Shown here one piece after another: positions 1 to 7,152 of a DNA stretch of 64,000 bases; position 1 is the stretch's first letter, and each line of letters opens with the position of its first letter. The notes under the pieces were generated by a model. It made no database searches. It was not told the origin of the DNA and saw nothing but the letters and a program-made list of their open reading frames with translations. The DNA lies in contig DATAWQ010000059.1 of the NCBI GenBank assembly GCA_036267135.1, positions 1-64,000 of the forward strand, in the 5' to 3' direction. Position numbers and translations under genes: made by a program. The stretch comes from PALSA-505 sp036267135 (GTDB lineage Bacteria > Actinomycetota > Actinomycetes > Streptosporangiales > Streptosporangiaceae).

Positions 1-44
1 TCGATCTCCAAGGTCATGAAGTCGTCGTTGATGTTGATCGCCAT
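1..44 (-). CDS. 5' end of an unidentified gene (partial)
   Basis: An ATG at 44 reading leftwards opens MAININDDFMTLEI and runs off the window edge. An AGG-containing stretch lies about 8 bases upstream. Only 14 codons are visible, so no family can be named. It is listed because the reading frame is open, the start is plausible, and the 60-180 region upstream carries inverted repeats that could control it. Confidence 0.35.
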   Translation of the reverse strand, partial: MAININDDFMTLEI

Positions 45-101
45 GGGTCCGACCTGCGCTGTCCGGCGGCTCAGACAGGTTGCAGGGGTTGCGCATCGGA
101 G

Positions 102-177
102 CGGTTCCTCTCACAGATTTCTCACGGACTGCTGAGGAACCGTGGGATTCCAGCCCCCATGGCTGAACTGTGAGAGG
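102..177. promoter_or_regulatory. Two overlapping, mutually exclusive inverted repeats
   Basis: CGGTTCCTC (102-110) is the reverse complement of GAGGAACCG (134-142). CCTCTCACAG (107-116) is the reverse complement of CTGTGAGAGG (168-177). The two pairs share bases 107-110, so only one could form in an RNA. They lie 58-133 bases upstream of the leftward start at 44. They could be an attenuator-like leader, operator half-sites or recombinase/excisionase sites next to the tRNA fragment. Function is not established. Confidence 0.35.
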
Positions 178-231
178 ACCTGACCTGCGTGAACAGGACT
201 GGCAAGCACGGACTGGACGGGTCGTGCTTGG

Positions 232-275
232 TTCCCAAGCTGATAGCGCGAGTTCGATTCTCGTCACCCGCTCCA
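232..275 (+). repeat. tRNA-Gly(CCC) 3' fragment, probable att site copy 1
   Basis: This stretch carries the anticodon loop TTCCCAA, the 3' half of the anticodon stem, a complete T arm (GCGAG TTCGATT CTCGT), the acceptor strand CACCCGC and TCCA. That is the 3' part of an actinobacterial tRNA-Gly with anticodon CCC. The 5' half is absent: the preceding bases form an unrelated 8-bp inverted repeat (CAAGCACG 203-210, CGTGCTTG 223-230). Bases 232-271 recur exactly at 1159-1198. A tRNA 3' end repeated directly is the usual signature of tyrosine-recombinase integration, so this is read as an attachment-site scar and not a functional tRNA. Confidence 0.8.
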
Positions 276-306
276 AGCCGCGAATGGTGGGTGGCGAGGC
301 TGGCCG

Positions 307-559
307 CTAGCTGATCCAGAGGATGTCAAAGATCCGGATCAGCTGGGCATCCTCATCTACGTAGAACCCCAGTAGCCCGTTTCCCAGGCCAAAGATGGCC
401 TCTCGGAATCTCGCGTCGGCGCCGGGTGGGCGGATGAACTGCATCCCATGGCCTGTCAGCTAGTTCTCCTGCCCGTTCCCTCAACGCATCTTGTGCGTCC
501 TCTGGCAGAGAGCGGTACTGGACCTGTGCGCCGCCACCAAATTCGACGCGGTAGCTCAC
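307..559 (-). pseudogene. RelE/ParE-like toxin, frameshifted
   Basis: A GTG at 559 opens MSYRVEFGGGAQVQYRSLPE, typical of a small RelE/ParE-fold toxin. Near 441-446 the frame breaks. The original frame ends about 35 codons later in Arg-rich sequence. Shifting one base restores QFIRPPGADARFREAIFGLG and then LLGFYVDEDAQLIRIFDILW, ending at TAG 309-307, which is a normal C-terminus for this fold. The start overlaps the upstream gene's stop by GTGA, so the two were translationally coupled. It is either inactivated or carries a sequencing error. The split product as read would lack the C-terminal strands. Confidence 0.6.
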
Positions 560-867
560 CCGCGCTGGCCAGCGTCAGACCATCCGGGAATCAGTTGCCT
601 GGCCGAGATGGAATCTGTGTGATCACCGGCTGCTGCCAGACGACCGGCGTAGCCAGGATCGCAATAGGCCAGTGCGCGCAGGTGCCACAGCCGCAGCATC
701 GCCTGAAGTCGGCGGTATTGCTCTGGGTGTCGCGCGCCCTCCACCGCGACGGCATATTCGTCCCGGAACTGCGCGTGGAACTCCTCCGGAAGGATCCGCA
801 TGATCTCGACTGGGTCATCCGGGGCGCTCTCATACGCGGGCTGCGCGGTCACGAGCGGCTCCTTCAT
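556..867 (-). CDS. Putative antitoxin, DUF6247-like, partner of the frameshifted toxin
   Basis: The product has a proline-rich start and then a core of the form LPEEF...FRDEYAVAVEGA...LRLWHLRALAY. This resembles the small DUF6247-type proteins that sit in front of RelE/ParE-like genes in actinomycetes; the family name is from memory, not a search. The ATG at 867 is chosen because AGGAA lies just ahead of it; an in-frame GTG at 930 would add 21 residues of poor quality. The stop overlaps the next gene's GTG by four bases. The pair lies between the two tRNA-Gly fragments, which suggests carriage on an integrated element. The antitoxin appears intact while the toxin is broken. Confidence 0.55.
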   Translation of the reverse strand: MKEPLVTAQPAYESAPDDPVEIMRILPEEFHAQFRDEYAVAVEGARHPEQYRRLQAMLRLWHLRALAYCDPGYAGRLAAAGDHTDSISARQLIPGWSDAGQRG

Positions 868-1158
868 CGTTCCTGAGGCGAGCTCTCCAAGGCTCAAAGG
901 TAGACCAGCAGGAGGACAATTTCCGGTCACCGTGTGCTGACCAGCATCGACTCTGGTTGCCTGAGGGCTGCCGACGGGGGTCCTAGCCCTAGCTGCCGCC
1001 AGGTGTGTGCAGGCCAGGACTCTACTGTCTGTTCGGCCGTGCCCGTTACGTGCCCGTCAGGATGGATGACCACGGGGGATTCACGGTTACTCACGGGGAA
1101 GCTCTCGCTCCGGCCAGGTCAGACCTGCCGCAGGTGATCGGCCTGTGCTGGCAGTGAT
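868..1158. other. Intergenic stretch with no supported gene
   Basis: Short open frames here have poor codon usage and no recognisable family. The stretch separates the putative antitoxin start from the second tRNA-Gly fragment. It is likely non-coding remnant of the integrated segment. Confidence 0.5.
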
Positions 1159-1198
1159 TTCCCAAGCTGATAGCGCGAGTTCGATTCTCGTCACCCGC
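1159..1198 (+). repeat. tRNA-Gly(CCC) 3' fragment, probable att site copy 2
   Basis: This is an exact 40-base repeat of 232-271, from the TTCCCAA anticodon loop through the T arm to CACCCGC. It diverges immediately after: copy 1 continues TCCA, while this copy continues CCCGAAG. No 5' tRNA half is present. The two copies bound 927 bp carrying the DUF6247-like/toxin pair. This is consistent with tandem or decayed site-specific integration. The intact tRNA-Gly gene is not in the window. Confidence 0.8.
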
Positions 1199-1291
1199 CC
1201 CGAAGAAACGCCAGATCAACGGCGGTTTCCTGGTCAGCTTGAGCCTCAAGGCCCAGGCCAGCAACCCACAACCACGCTTCATCTACCTCGA

Positions 1292-2137
1292 CTAGTCTTC
1301 AGCGCTGTATACGGCGTTCATGGCGGCGGCGATGGGTTCTAGGTCGGCGATGAGCTGGTCGAGCTCACTCGGTTCGAGGGCGCCGTAGGCCGGCGCGGCG
1401 AGGTCGTCGGTGAGCGCCTCGATCCGCTCCTTGGTCGCACGGCCGTCGGCGGTGAGCCAGCCGTCGGCGCCGATCAGGCCGCGGTCGCGCATGCCGCCTG
1501 TGACCGCGGCCAACTGCGCGGGTGGCAGGTGCCAGACGCGGCCGAACTTCTCCGCCGGCATCCCCTCCGATAGCGCGTGCAGCACGTGCGCCTCCGTGCC
1601 GCCGATGCCGTTGGCGACCAGGGCGACGACATGGCCGTCGCCGCGGTGCTCACGCAGCAAATTGCCCGCGTACCACAACCGCGCAAGCGGCTCCTGCGGA
1701 GTTGGCAGCGTCCGCAGCGCTGCATAGAGGGGACGCCCCTCAGTTCGGGTGCAGGTGGCCGCCTTGACGGCGAGGTCGGCAGCCCGCGCGACGCCGGGGG
1801 TGTCGGCGAGATCGCCGAGCATCCGCCGTAGCGCCGCGACGCACCCTCGGTCGCGCGCCGCCAGCGCCGCCTCGGGCGTGATCAGGTCCCAGACACGCGG
1901 GATGTGGCGGGCGGCCTCGCCCGGGGCGAAGTTGTAGAAGATCGCGTGCACGACGCCAGCCGGGACGTCGCGGCCCAGCGGGGCTGCCCGCCCGGCGAAA
2001 TAGGTGTCCCAGTAGTTGCGCAGACCGAGCGCCAGCAGCGCCTCGGACGGCTCGGCAACCACGTAGGGGATGAGCCCGACCGGCTCCACGAGCCCGAACA
2101 TGCGGCGGGCAGTGGCGCCCGAGGTGAGCGGTGTCAT
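1292..2137 (-). CDS. SCO6745/SalK-like family protein
   Basis: The 281-residue cytosolic protein begins TSGATARRMFGLVEPVGLIPYV. It continues with a motif-rich N-terminal half (YWDTYFAGRAAPLG, IFYNFAPGEAARHIPRVWDL) and a C-terminal half resembling a winged helix (LHALSEGMP, LTADGRATKERIEALTDDLA). This matches a widespread actinobacterial family of about 280 residues, often labelled SCO6745 or SalK-like, of unknown biochemical role. The ATG at 2137 fits the usual family length. It stands alone: the next leftward gene upstream ends at 2276. No operator is evident. Confidence 0.65.
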   Translation of the reverse strand: MTPLTSGATARRMFGLVEPVGLIPYVVAEPSEALLALGLRNYWDTYFAGRAAPLGRDVPAGVVHAIFYNFAPGEAARHIPRVWDLITPEAALAARDRGCVAALRRMLGDLADTPGVARAADLAVKAATCTRTEGRPLYAALRTLPTPQEPLARLWYAGNLLREHRGDGHVVALVANGIGGTEAHVLHALSEGMPAEKFGRVWHLPPAQLAAVTGGMRDRGLIGADGWLTADGRATKERIEALTDDLAAPAYGALEPSELDQLIADLEPIAAAMNAVYSAED

Positions 2138-2275
2138 GATCGCAACCTTTCGTCCGGCGTGTGTTCCTCACCCTTGCAACGAACAACCCTGCCGCGATCC
2201 GACACTCAGCCCACCCTCTTCGTCGAACTCGCCTGCCAGGAGAAGGCCCAGGCCAAGGACATCGAGCGACGACAG

Positions 2276-2527
2276 TTAGCCGAACCAGGTGACCTGGATG
2301 ATGACGATCCGTTCGCCACGGACGTCGGTCAGGTAGCTGAGCATGAGCGGTCCTCGTTGCTCGATTCTGAGGCCCGGGGGCATTCCAGTGAAATACGCCC
2401 CATCCAGAAAGATCATCGAATCGCGAACAGCAAGTTCATGGGCAAGTTCCTCGACCGTCTGCAGGGCTTCGGGACGCAGCCCGTCTAGCAGGTCGTCGGG
2501 GTCGCACTCCCAGTGCCAGTCAGCCAC
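2276..2527 (-). CDS. Small RelE/ParE-like protein, putative toxin
   Basis: This 83-residue protein begins MADWHWECDPDDLLDGLRPE and ends ERIVIIQVTWFG. The alpha-alpha-beta hairpin layout and the closing strand resemble the RelE/ParE fold and parallel the closing strand of the frameshifted toxin at 307-559. The GTG start at 2527 overlaps the upstream gene's stop by eight bases (GTGGCTGA), a coupling typical of toxin-antitoxin pairs. The usual catalytic residues cannot be assigned from sequence alone, so toxicity is inferred from size, fold pattern and context. Confidence 0.5.
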   Translation of the reverse strand: MADWHWECDPDDLLDGLRPEALQTVEELAHELAVRDSMIFLDGAYFTGMPPGLRIEQRGPLMLSYLTDVRGERIVIIQVTWFG

Positions 2528-2873
2528 CGGCTACTTCACGATGTGCGGCCCGGACGATATCGCCCGCTTCCCTGATGGCCCGCGCCCGGACTTCGGCGTC
2601 TGGATCCCCGACAGCTAGCTCGGCTGCATGCAGCCGGTTGGCGACCGAGGGCTTCCGCTCGATTGCTACTGTGACAGCCCATCGGCGGTAGAACATCCGG
2701 ATCGGGATGACGCTGTCTTCGTCTCCGGCCTGGGTGAAGGCCTGCTGCATCTCCTCGAAGAACTTTGGCAGTAGTGATGGCGCGACGATGGAGACTGCGC
2801 TCCGCAACCTTGGCAGCGTCAGTTCCGGCAGGGGAATGAGTGGCTCATCGTGCTCACCGCGCGTTACTGTCAC
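2520..2873 (-). CDS. Putative antitoxin, DUF6247-like
   Basis: The start is GTG at 2873, with a GAAGG ribosome-binding site. The 117-residue protein has the core LLPKFFEEMQQAFTQAGDED followed by FYRRWAVTVAIERKPSV and a helical C-terminus. The spacing of LP..F..E...A...A to an RRW motif parallels the putative antitoxin at 556-867, so both may belong to one family. It overlaps the putative toxin downstream by eight bases. A longer reading back to 3242 is Arg/Gly-rich and overlaps the opposite reading of real genes, so it is rejected. Confidence 0.5.
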   Translation of the reverse strand: MTVTRGEHDEPLIPLPELTLPRLRSAVSIVAPSLLPKFFEEMQQAFTQAGDEDSVIPIRMFYRRWAVTVAIERKPSVANRLHAAELAVGDPDAEVRARAIREAGDIVRAAHREVAGG

Positions 2874-2962
2874 CGCCCGCCCTTCTGCTCTTGGCCTGCC
2901 AGCAGGATAGCCCGCCGCGTGATGGCGGGCAGAGTTCTGGACGGCCCTCGATCGGCGGCATG

Positions 2963-3442
2963 TCAGCCAGCTTTCACGAGCGCGGTGTAGCGGTCCAGGT
3001 ACAGGGGCCAGCCCTGCGGACCGTCCACCCCGGCGGTGATTGCCTCCCAGCCCGGGCCATGCCGGTCGATGTGCCGGTGTTCCAGCTCCACCCGGGTGCG
3101 CGTCGGCGACTCGGCGTAGAACCGCACCTCGACCTCGCTGGCCTGAGCGGGATCCGTCTCGATCGTCCACCGCGGGCTGATGTCCCAGCTGAACACCACC
3201 CGGTCCGGCGGCTCGAAGACCAGGATCCGCGCCCACCGGCACTCGCTGCCGTCCGCGGCTCGGTCCACGATGCCGCCGCCAACCCGCGACTCGAACACCG
3301 TCTCGGCGATCGGTGCCCCGAGCAGGTTGTGCTCTGGTGGCTTGAAGTCCCCGAACCGATCGGTGAACACCGTGAAGGCACGCTCAATCGGCGTGTCAAC
3401 CACGACTTCCTTCCGCACCGTCACTGCCTCGGGCTGGGTCAT
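2963..3442 (-). CDS. SRPBCC/AHSA1-family protein
   Basis: The 159-residue protein opens VRKEVVVDTPIERAFTVFTD and continues with VVFSWDISPRW and TRVELEHRHIDRHG. These are the hallmarks of the AHSA1-type SRPBCC fold, a hydrophobic-cavity ligand-binding domain. Its ATG at 3442 shares one base with the stop of the ArsR gene (TGATG), so the two form a coupled operon. ArsR-AHSA1 pairs are common in actinomycetes and often respond to stress or lipid-like ligands. The ligand here is unknown. Start choice is firm because of the overlap. Confidence 0.8.
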   Translation of the reverse strand: MTQPEAVTVRKEVVVDTPIERAFTVFTDRFGDFKPPEHNLLGAPIAETVFESRVGGGIVDRAADGSECRWARILVFEPPDRVVFSWDISPRWTIETDPAQASEVEVRFYAESPTRTRVELEHRHIDRHGPGWEAITAGVDGPQGWPLYLDRYTALVKAG

Positions 3443-3774
3443 CAGTCCTCCTTGGCCGGTGCTTGCGCGGCATCGACGTACCCGGCCAGCGCACGCTGCC
3501 AAAATGTGTCGAGCTGGTCTCGCAGCGCCGCCAGTGCGACCGGGTTGAGCCGGTAGATCCGGCGCGTTCCCGCCGCTACGTCCGCCACCAGGCCAGCGTC
3601 CTTCAGGATCTTCAGGTGCTGAGACACCGCCGACCGGCTCACCGGCAGCCCGGCCGCCAACTGCCCGACCGCCTGCGGGCCCTCGGACAGGCGAGCCACG
3701 ATGGCCAGGCGCGTGCCGTCAGCCAGCGCGCCCCACCGACCCGCGTCTCGGTCTCGGTCTCGGTTAGCATTCAC
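3442..3774 (-). CDS. ArsR-family transcriptional regulator
   Basis: This 110-residue protein has a winged helix-turn-helix: RWGALADGTRLAIVARLSEG, then VGQLAAGLPVSRSAVSQHLKIL and the wing GLVADVAAGTRRIYRLN. This is the SdpR-like ArsR branch with no visible Cys metal ligands, so metal sensing is unlikely. The GTG start at 3774 lies inside one of two GTTAG-N6-CTAAC boxes, which fits autorepression. The short N-terminal RDRDRD run is low complexity. It is co-transcribed with the AHSA1-type gene that follows. Confidence 0.85.
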   Translation of the reverse strand: MNANRDRDRDAGRWGALADGTRLAIVARLSEGPQAVGQLAAGLPVSRSAVSQHLKILKDAGLVADVAAGTRRIYRLNPVALAALRDQLDTFWQRALAGYVDAAQAPAKED

Positions 3775-3795
3775 TAACTGTTAGAATCTTCTAAC
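3762..3795. promoter_or_regulatory. Twin palindromic boxes GTTAG-N6-CTAAC, likely ArsR operator
   Basis: Two copies of GTTAG-N6-CTAAC start at 3762 and 3780, exactly 18 bases apart. The second is better: GTTAGAA TC TTCTAAC, with 7-bp arms. The first overlaps the GTG start codon of the ArsR gene and the second lies just upstream. Helical phasing near two turns suits two dimers of a small winged-helix repressor. Autoregulation is inferred. Confidence 0.6.
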
Positions 3796-3865
3796 CGATG
3801 CGCCGTGTCAAGCGGCGGGTAAATGCGGTGGCTCGCCCGGCTTGCGCAAGGTAGCCTCACGGGCC

Positions 3866-4279
3866 GTGACGCTTGAGAGTCTTCCTCGGCTGGAGTTCGC
3901 AGCACCAGGGCCGGTGCGCGATCAGGTGGTGGCGGCGATTCTGGCAGGGACCAAGACCATCACTACCGGCTTGGCGCTGGCCTCTGAGCGCGACGGCGAT
4001 CCCGGGCCGGAGGCTGGTCAGCAGTTCGTAGTGCTGGATTCCGGCGGTCGCCCAGCTGCGTTGATCGAGATGACCGAGGTCCGCAGGGTCCCGATCGCCG
4101 GCATCGATTTGCGCCACGTCCTGGACGACGGCGATGAGTCGGTCGAGCAGTGGCGCGCCGCGCACGAAGAGTATTGGCACAGCGCGGAGATGCGCGAGTT
4201 CCTGGGCGACCCCGATTTCACCGTAGGCGATGACACTGAGGTGCTGGCCCAGCGCTTTCGGTTGGTACGCGCGCTCTAA
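3866..4279 (+). CDS. ASCH-domain protein
   Basis: This protein of about 137 residues contains VRDQVVAAILAGTKTITTGL, then GQQFVVLDSGGRPAALIEMTEV and AHEEYWH, matching the ASCH (ASC-1 homology, PUA-like) fold thought to bind RNA or modified nucleotides. The GTG at 3866 is preferred; a TTG at 3842 would add eight residues. It is monocistronic and divergent from the ArsR gene, sharing the region that holds the twin palindromes, so ArsR might also affect it. The function in bacteria is not settled; some family members are amidohydrolases. Confidence 0.75.
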   Translation: MTLESLPRLEFAAPGPVRDQVVAAILAGTKTITTGLALASERDGDPGPEAGQQFVVLDSGGRPAALIEMTEVRRVPIAGIDLRHVLDDGDESVEQWRAAHEEYWHSAEMREFLGDPDFTVGDDTEVLAQRFRLVRAL

Positions 4280-4397
4280 GCGCCGCCGCTCTCCCCGAGT
4301 GGCCGTGGGGTTGAACCATGGCGGTAATCGTTGATTACGGTCCGGCGTAACGAGCAGAATCATGGGGATTCCATCGGACTGACTGATCGGGGCGCAC

Positions 4398-7064
4398 ATG
4401 AGCCGGTATCGCCTGATCACGATTAGCACGGTGTTCGCAGCCGGGATTGGCCTCGCCGTGACGGGAGCCACCTGGGTGCCACAAGCCGTAGCCGCTCCCC
4501 GCAGCGGAACGCCCGTCGCCCAGGTTCTGGGACGGGCCGCTTCGGGAGGGGCGGTCATCGTGGTGCTGAAACAGCAGCACGATGACCTCAACCTGAGAAC
4601 CCAGGGGGCGCAGCGCACCGCCGCGGCCCAGGCCGATCAGGGTTCGATCGTGTCGAGCATCAAGGCGAGCGGCGGCACCGACGTGACCCAGCTCGTGGCC
4701 CCCAGCGCCGTGGCCGCCCACGTGTCGGCCGCGGAGGTGGGCCGTCTTCGCCACGACCCGGCGGTGGCCGAGATCGTGCCCGATGTATCCGTTCAGATGC
4801 AGCCGCCCGGGTCGGCGCTCACTGCGCTCACGGCGGCCGGGGCCGCCCCGCGGCGATCCACCTCCAGCCAGGCGACGACTTGCCCCTTCAACCGGGCGGG
4901 CTCCTCTCGGCCGCTGCAGGAGCCCGAGGCGGTGGGCGACGTCCACGCTTCGAACGGGAACCCAGGCGCTCCCGGCATGGCCAACTCGATTGCCACCGGC
5001 CAGGGCGTGATCGTGGCCAACGATGGGATGAACCAGCTGGCGGGGAACCCCAACTTCACCCGTCCCAATGGCGCTCACGTGATCATCGACGCCCCCAACT
5101 ACAAGGCCGACCACGGGAACTCAGAGTCCTACGGGGACGCCTCGTCCATCGCCGCCCAGGGCACCGTCGACTATCAGTACTCGAAGGCGCTGCCGTACTC
5201 ACCGGTGCCGCCGGGCTGCGCCTTCTACATCAAGGGTGATGCGCCCGGCGCCTCGCTCGTCGACCTGACGGGGATCGACACCCCGGTCCTGGCGCTATCG
5301 AAGGTCATCGCCGGGATCGACCGTGTCGTGGTCAAGGTGCACGCCGACGTGATCTCCGAGTCGTTCGGCCTCAACTCGGTGCCGCCGAGCCACTTCGGCA
5401 ACCTCCTCGCCGAGGCCGACGAGGCGGCGGTCGAGGCGGGGGTGACGGTGGTCGAGTCCTCCGGCGACAGCGGCGCGTCTGGCACCGTCATCGCCGCGTC
5501 CGACGATCCTCAAGTGATCGCGGCCGGGGCCGTGGACAACTTCCGCCTGGTCGCCATGAACGACGGCTACCACAGCTACCAGAGCAACCAGATGGCCGCC
5601 CTCTCCTCGGGCGGCACGACGCCCACGAACAAGGTGGTGAACCTGGTCGCCCCCGGCTGGTATGGGGGAGAGGCGGCCTGCGCCGATAAGAGTGGCGGCT
5701 GCCCACCCAACTACCCAACCGAGGCCATGCGGGGCACCAGCGAAGCGGCACCGCTGATCGCCGGCGCCGCCGCCGATGTGATCCAGGCCTACCGCGACAC
5801 CCATCACGCGGCCAGCCCCACGCCCGAGGTCGTCCAGGACCTTCTGGCCAGCACCGCCACCGACCTCGACAACCCCGCCGACCAGCAGGGCGCTGGCCTG
5901 CTCAACGTCTACGCCGCGGTCAAGGCGGCCCAGCAGATGCCGGGCACGACCGACACCGCCGGCCCGGGGCGCTCCCGGGGTCTTGTCGTTGCGCCCTGGC
6001 AGCTTGACCTGGCGGGGAACGGCGGCTCGGCCAGCGACCAGAGCGTCGAGGTCTACAACACGAGCCCCTCGCGGACCACCGTGGCCGGGACCTACCGGTG
6101 GATCGGGCCCGGGCACCAGATTGGCAACGTGATAACCGAGCAGATCAGCGCCCCGAGCTCGGGCACGCCGATCCCTCCGGAGGGAGCCACGGCGGCCAAG
6201 ACGATCAGTTTCAAGGTGCCGCCCGGCCTGGGCCTGCTGGACACGGACCTGATCTGGCCCGACCCGGACAACAGCAACATCTTGCAGTTCCAGATCTTCA
6301 ACCCCCAGGGCGCCCTGGTCCAGGAGTCTTACGACGACCCCTTCGGCAGCCACAATTACGGCCGCGGCAACGACGGGGGAGTGCCTGACATCCAGCACGC
6401 CACCGTCTCTGACCCCAAGCCGGGGACCTGGACCGCCAGGATCCTGTGGTCGGGCCTGGACGTGGATCCCGCCCAGGGACCGGAGCCGCCGGGAACCTAC
6501 CGGGGACCCATGCACTTCAAGGTCTCGGGCCAGCGCTACCTCACTTCGCCCGCCTCCCCTGCGGTGACGATCCCGGGCCACTCCAGCGCGTCGATCCCGC
6601 TGCGCATCGCGATGCCCAGCCAGGCCGGCGACTATCCCGAGTCCGTGCAGTTCTCCGCCGACAACGGGGCGAGGGCGTCGCTGCCCGTGGCCCGCCGCGT
6701 CGTCATCCCTGCTCATGGTGGACGGTTCCAGACCCTGATCACGAGCACCGTGGGCCGGGACATCGGGCAGGTCAACACCTACGAGGTCAACGTGCCAGCC
6801 GGCCGGAGGTATCTCGACGTCAAGCTCCGCGCCGCAGACGCCAGCCGCGACAACAAATTCACCTTCTTCCTCGTGAACCCGGGCGGCCAGGTCGTCGCCA
6901 CCGGCACCGCACCCAAGAAGGTCAGCGGCAAATCCGTCACCACGGCCGACCTGTACGCCCTTCACCCGGTGCCTGGACCGTGGCAGATCGACGTCGTGCT
7001 CGACCTCACGCTCAGCGGGAAGGAGTTCACGCAGACCGTGTACGGCAACCTCACCGACCCATAA
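4398..7064 (+). CDS. Secreted subtilisin-like (S8) serine protease
   Basis: The 888-residue protein has a signal peptide (MSRYR, hydrophobic stretch, QAVAA) and an N-terminal inhibitor-like prodomain (about 40-135). The peptidase domain runs roughly 200-510. Candidate triad: Asp209 (VANDGMN), His239 (DHGNSES) and Ser448 (RGTSEAAP). The oxyanion position reads SSGDSG, with Asp357 where most subtilases carry Asn; kexins and sedolisins also show Asp here. The last 370 residues are beta-rich, probably accessory domains. GGGGCG ahead of the ATG supports the start. The His motif is atypical (no GTHVAG), so activity should not be assumed. Confidence 0.8.
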   Translation: MSRYRLITISTVFAAGIGLAVTGATWVPQAVAAPRSGTPVAQVLGRAASGGAVIVVLKQQHDDLNLRTQGAQRTAAAQADQGSIVSSIKASGGTDVTQLVAPSAVAAHVSAAEVGRLRHDPAVAEIVPDVSVQMQPPGSALTALTAAGAAPRRSTSSQATTCPFNRAGSSRPLQEPEAVGDVHASNGNPGAPGMANSIATGQGVIVANDGMNQLAGNPNFTRPNGAHVIIDAPNYKADHGNSESYGDASSIAAQGTVDYQYSKALPYSPVPPGCAFYIKGDAPGASLVDLTGIDTPVLALSKVIAGIDRVVVKVHADVISESFGLNSVPPSHFGNLLAEADEAAVEAGVTVVESSGDSGASGTVIAASDDPQVIAAGAVDNFRLVAMNDGYHSYQSNQMAALSSGGTTPTNKVVNLVAPGWYGGEAACADKSGGCPPNYPTEAMRGTSEAAPLIAGAAADVIQAYRDTHHAASPTPEVVQDLLASTATDLDNPADQQGAGLLNVYAAVKAAQQMPGTTDTAGPGRSRGLVVAPWQLDLAGNGGSASDQSVEVYNTSPSRTTVAGTYRWIGPGHQIGNVITEQISAPSSGTPIPPEGATAAKTISFKVPPGLGLLDTDLIWPDPDNSNILQFQIFNPQGALVQESYDDPFGSHNYGRGNDGGVPDIQHATVSDPKPGTWTARILWSGLDVDPAQGPEPPGTYRGPMHFKVSGQRYLTSPASPAVTIPGHSSASIPLRIAMPSQAGDYPESVQFSADNGARASLPVARRVVIPAHGGRFQTLITSTVGRDIGQVNTYEVNVPAGRRYLDVKLRAADASRDNKFTFFLVNPGGQVVATGTAPKKVSGKSVTTADLYALHPVPGPWQIDVVLDLTLSGKEFTQTVYGNLTDP

Positions 7065-7152
7065 GGCTGATCGTGCGCCGCGCAGCCCCTTGACAACGAG
7101 GTGGTGCCATTCAGGAAGAAGATCGTCCGGGATCCGGGCTAGCGTTCCGTTC

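Noticed and set aside
1091..1282. Leftward frame containing GAGDENRTRAISLG
   Set aside because: The peptide is translated from the tRNA-Gly fragment on the opposite strand. Such tRNA-derived peptides are common annotation artefacts.
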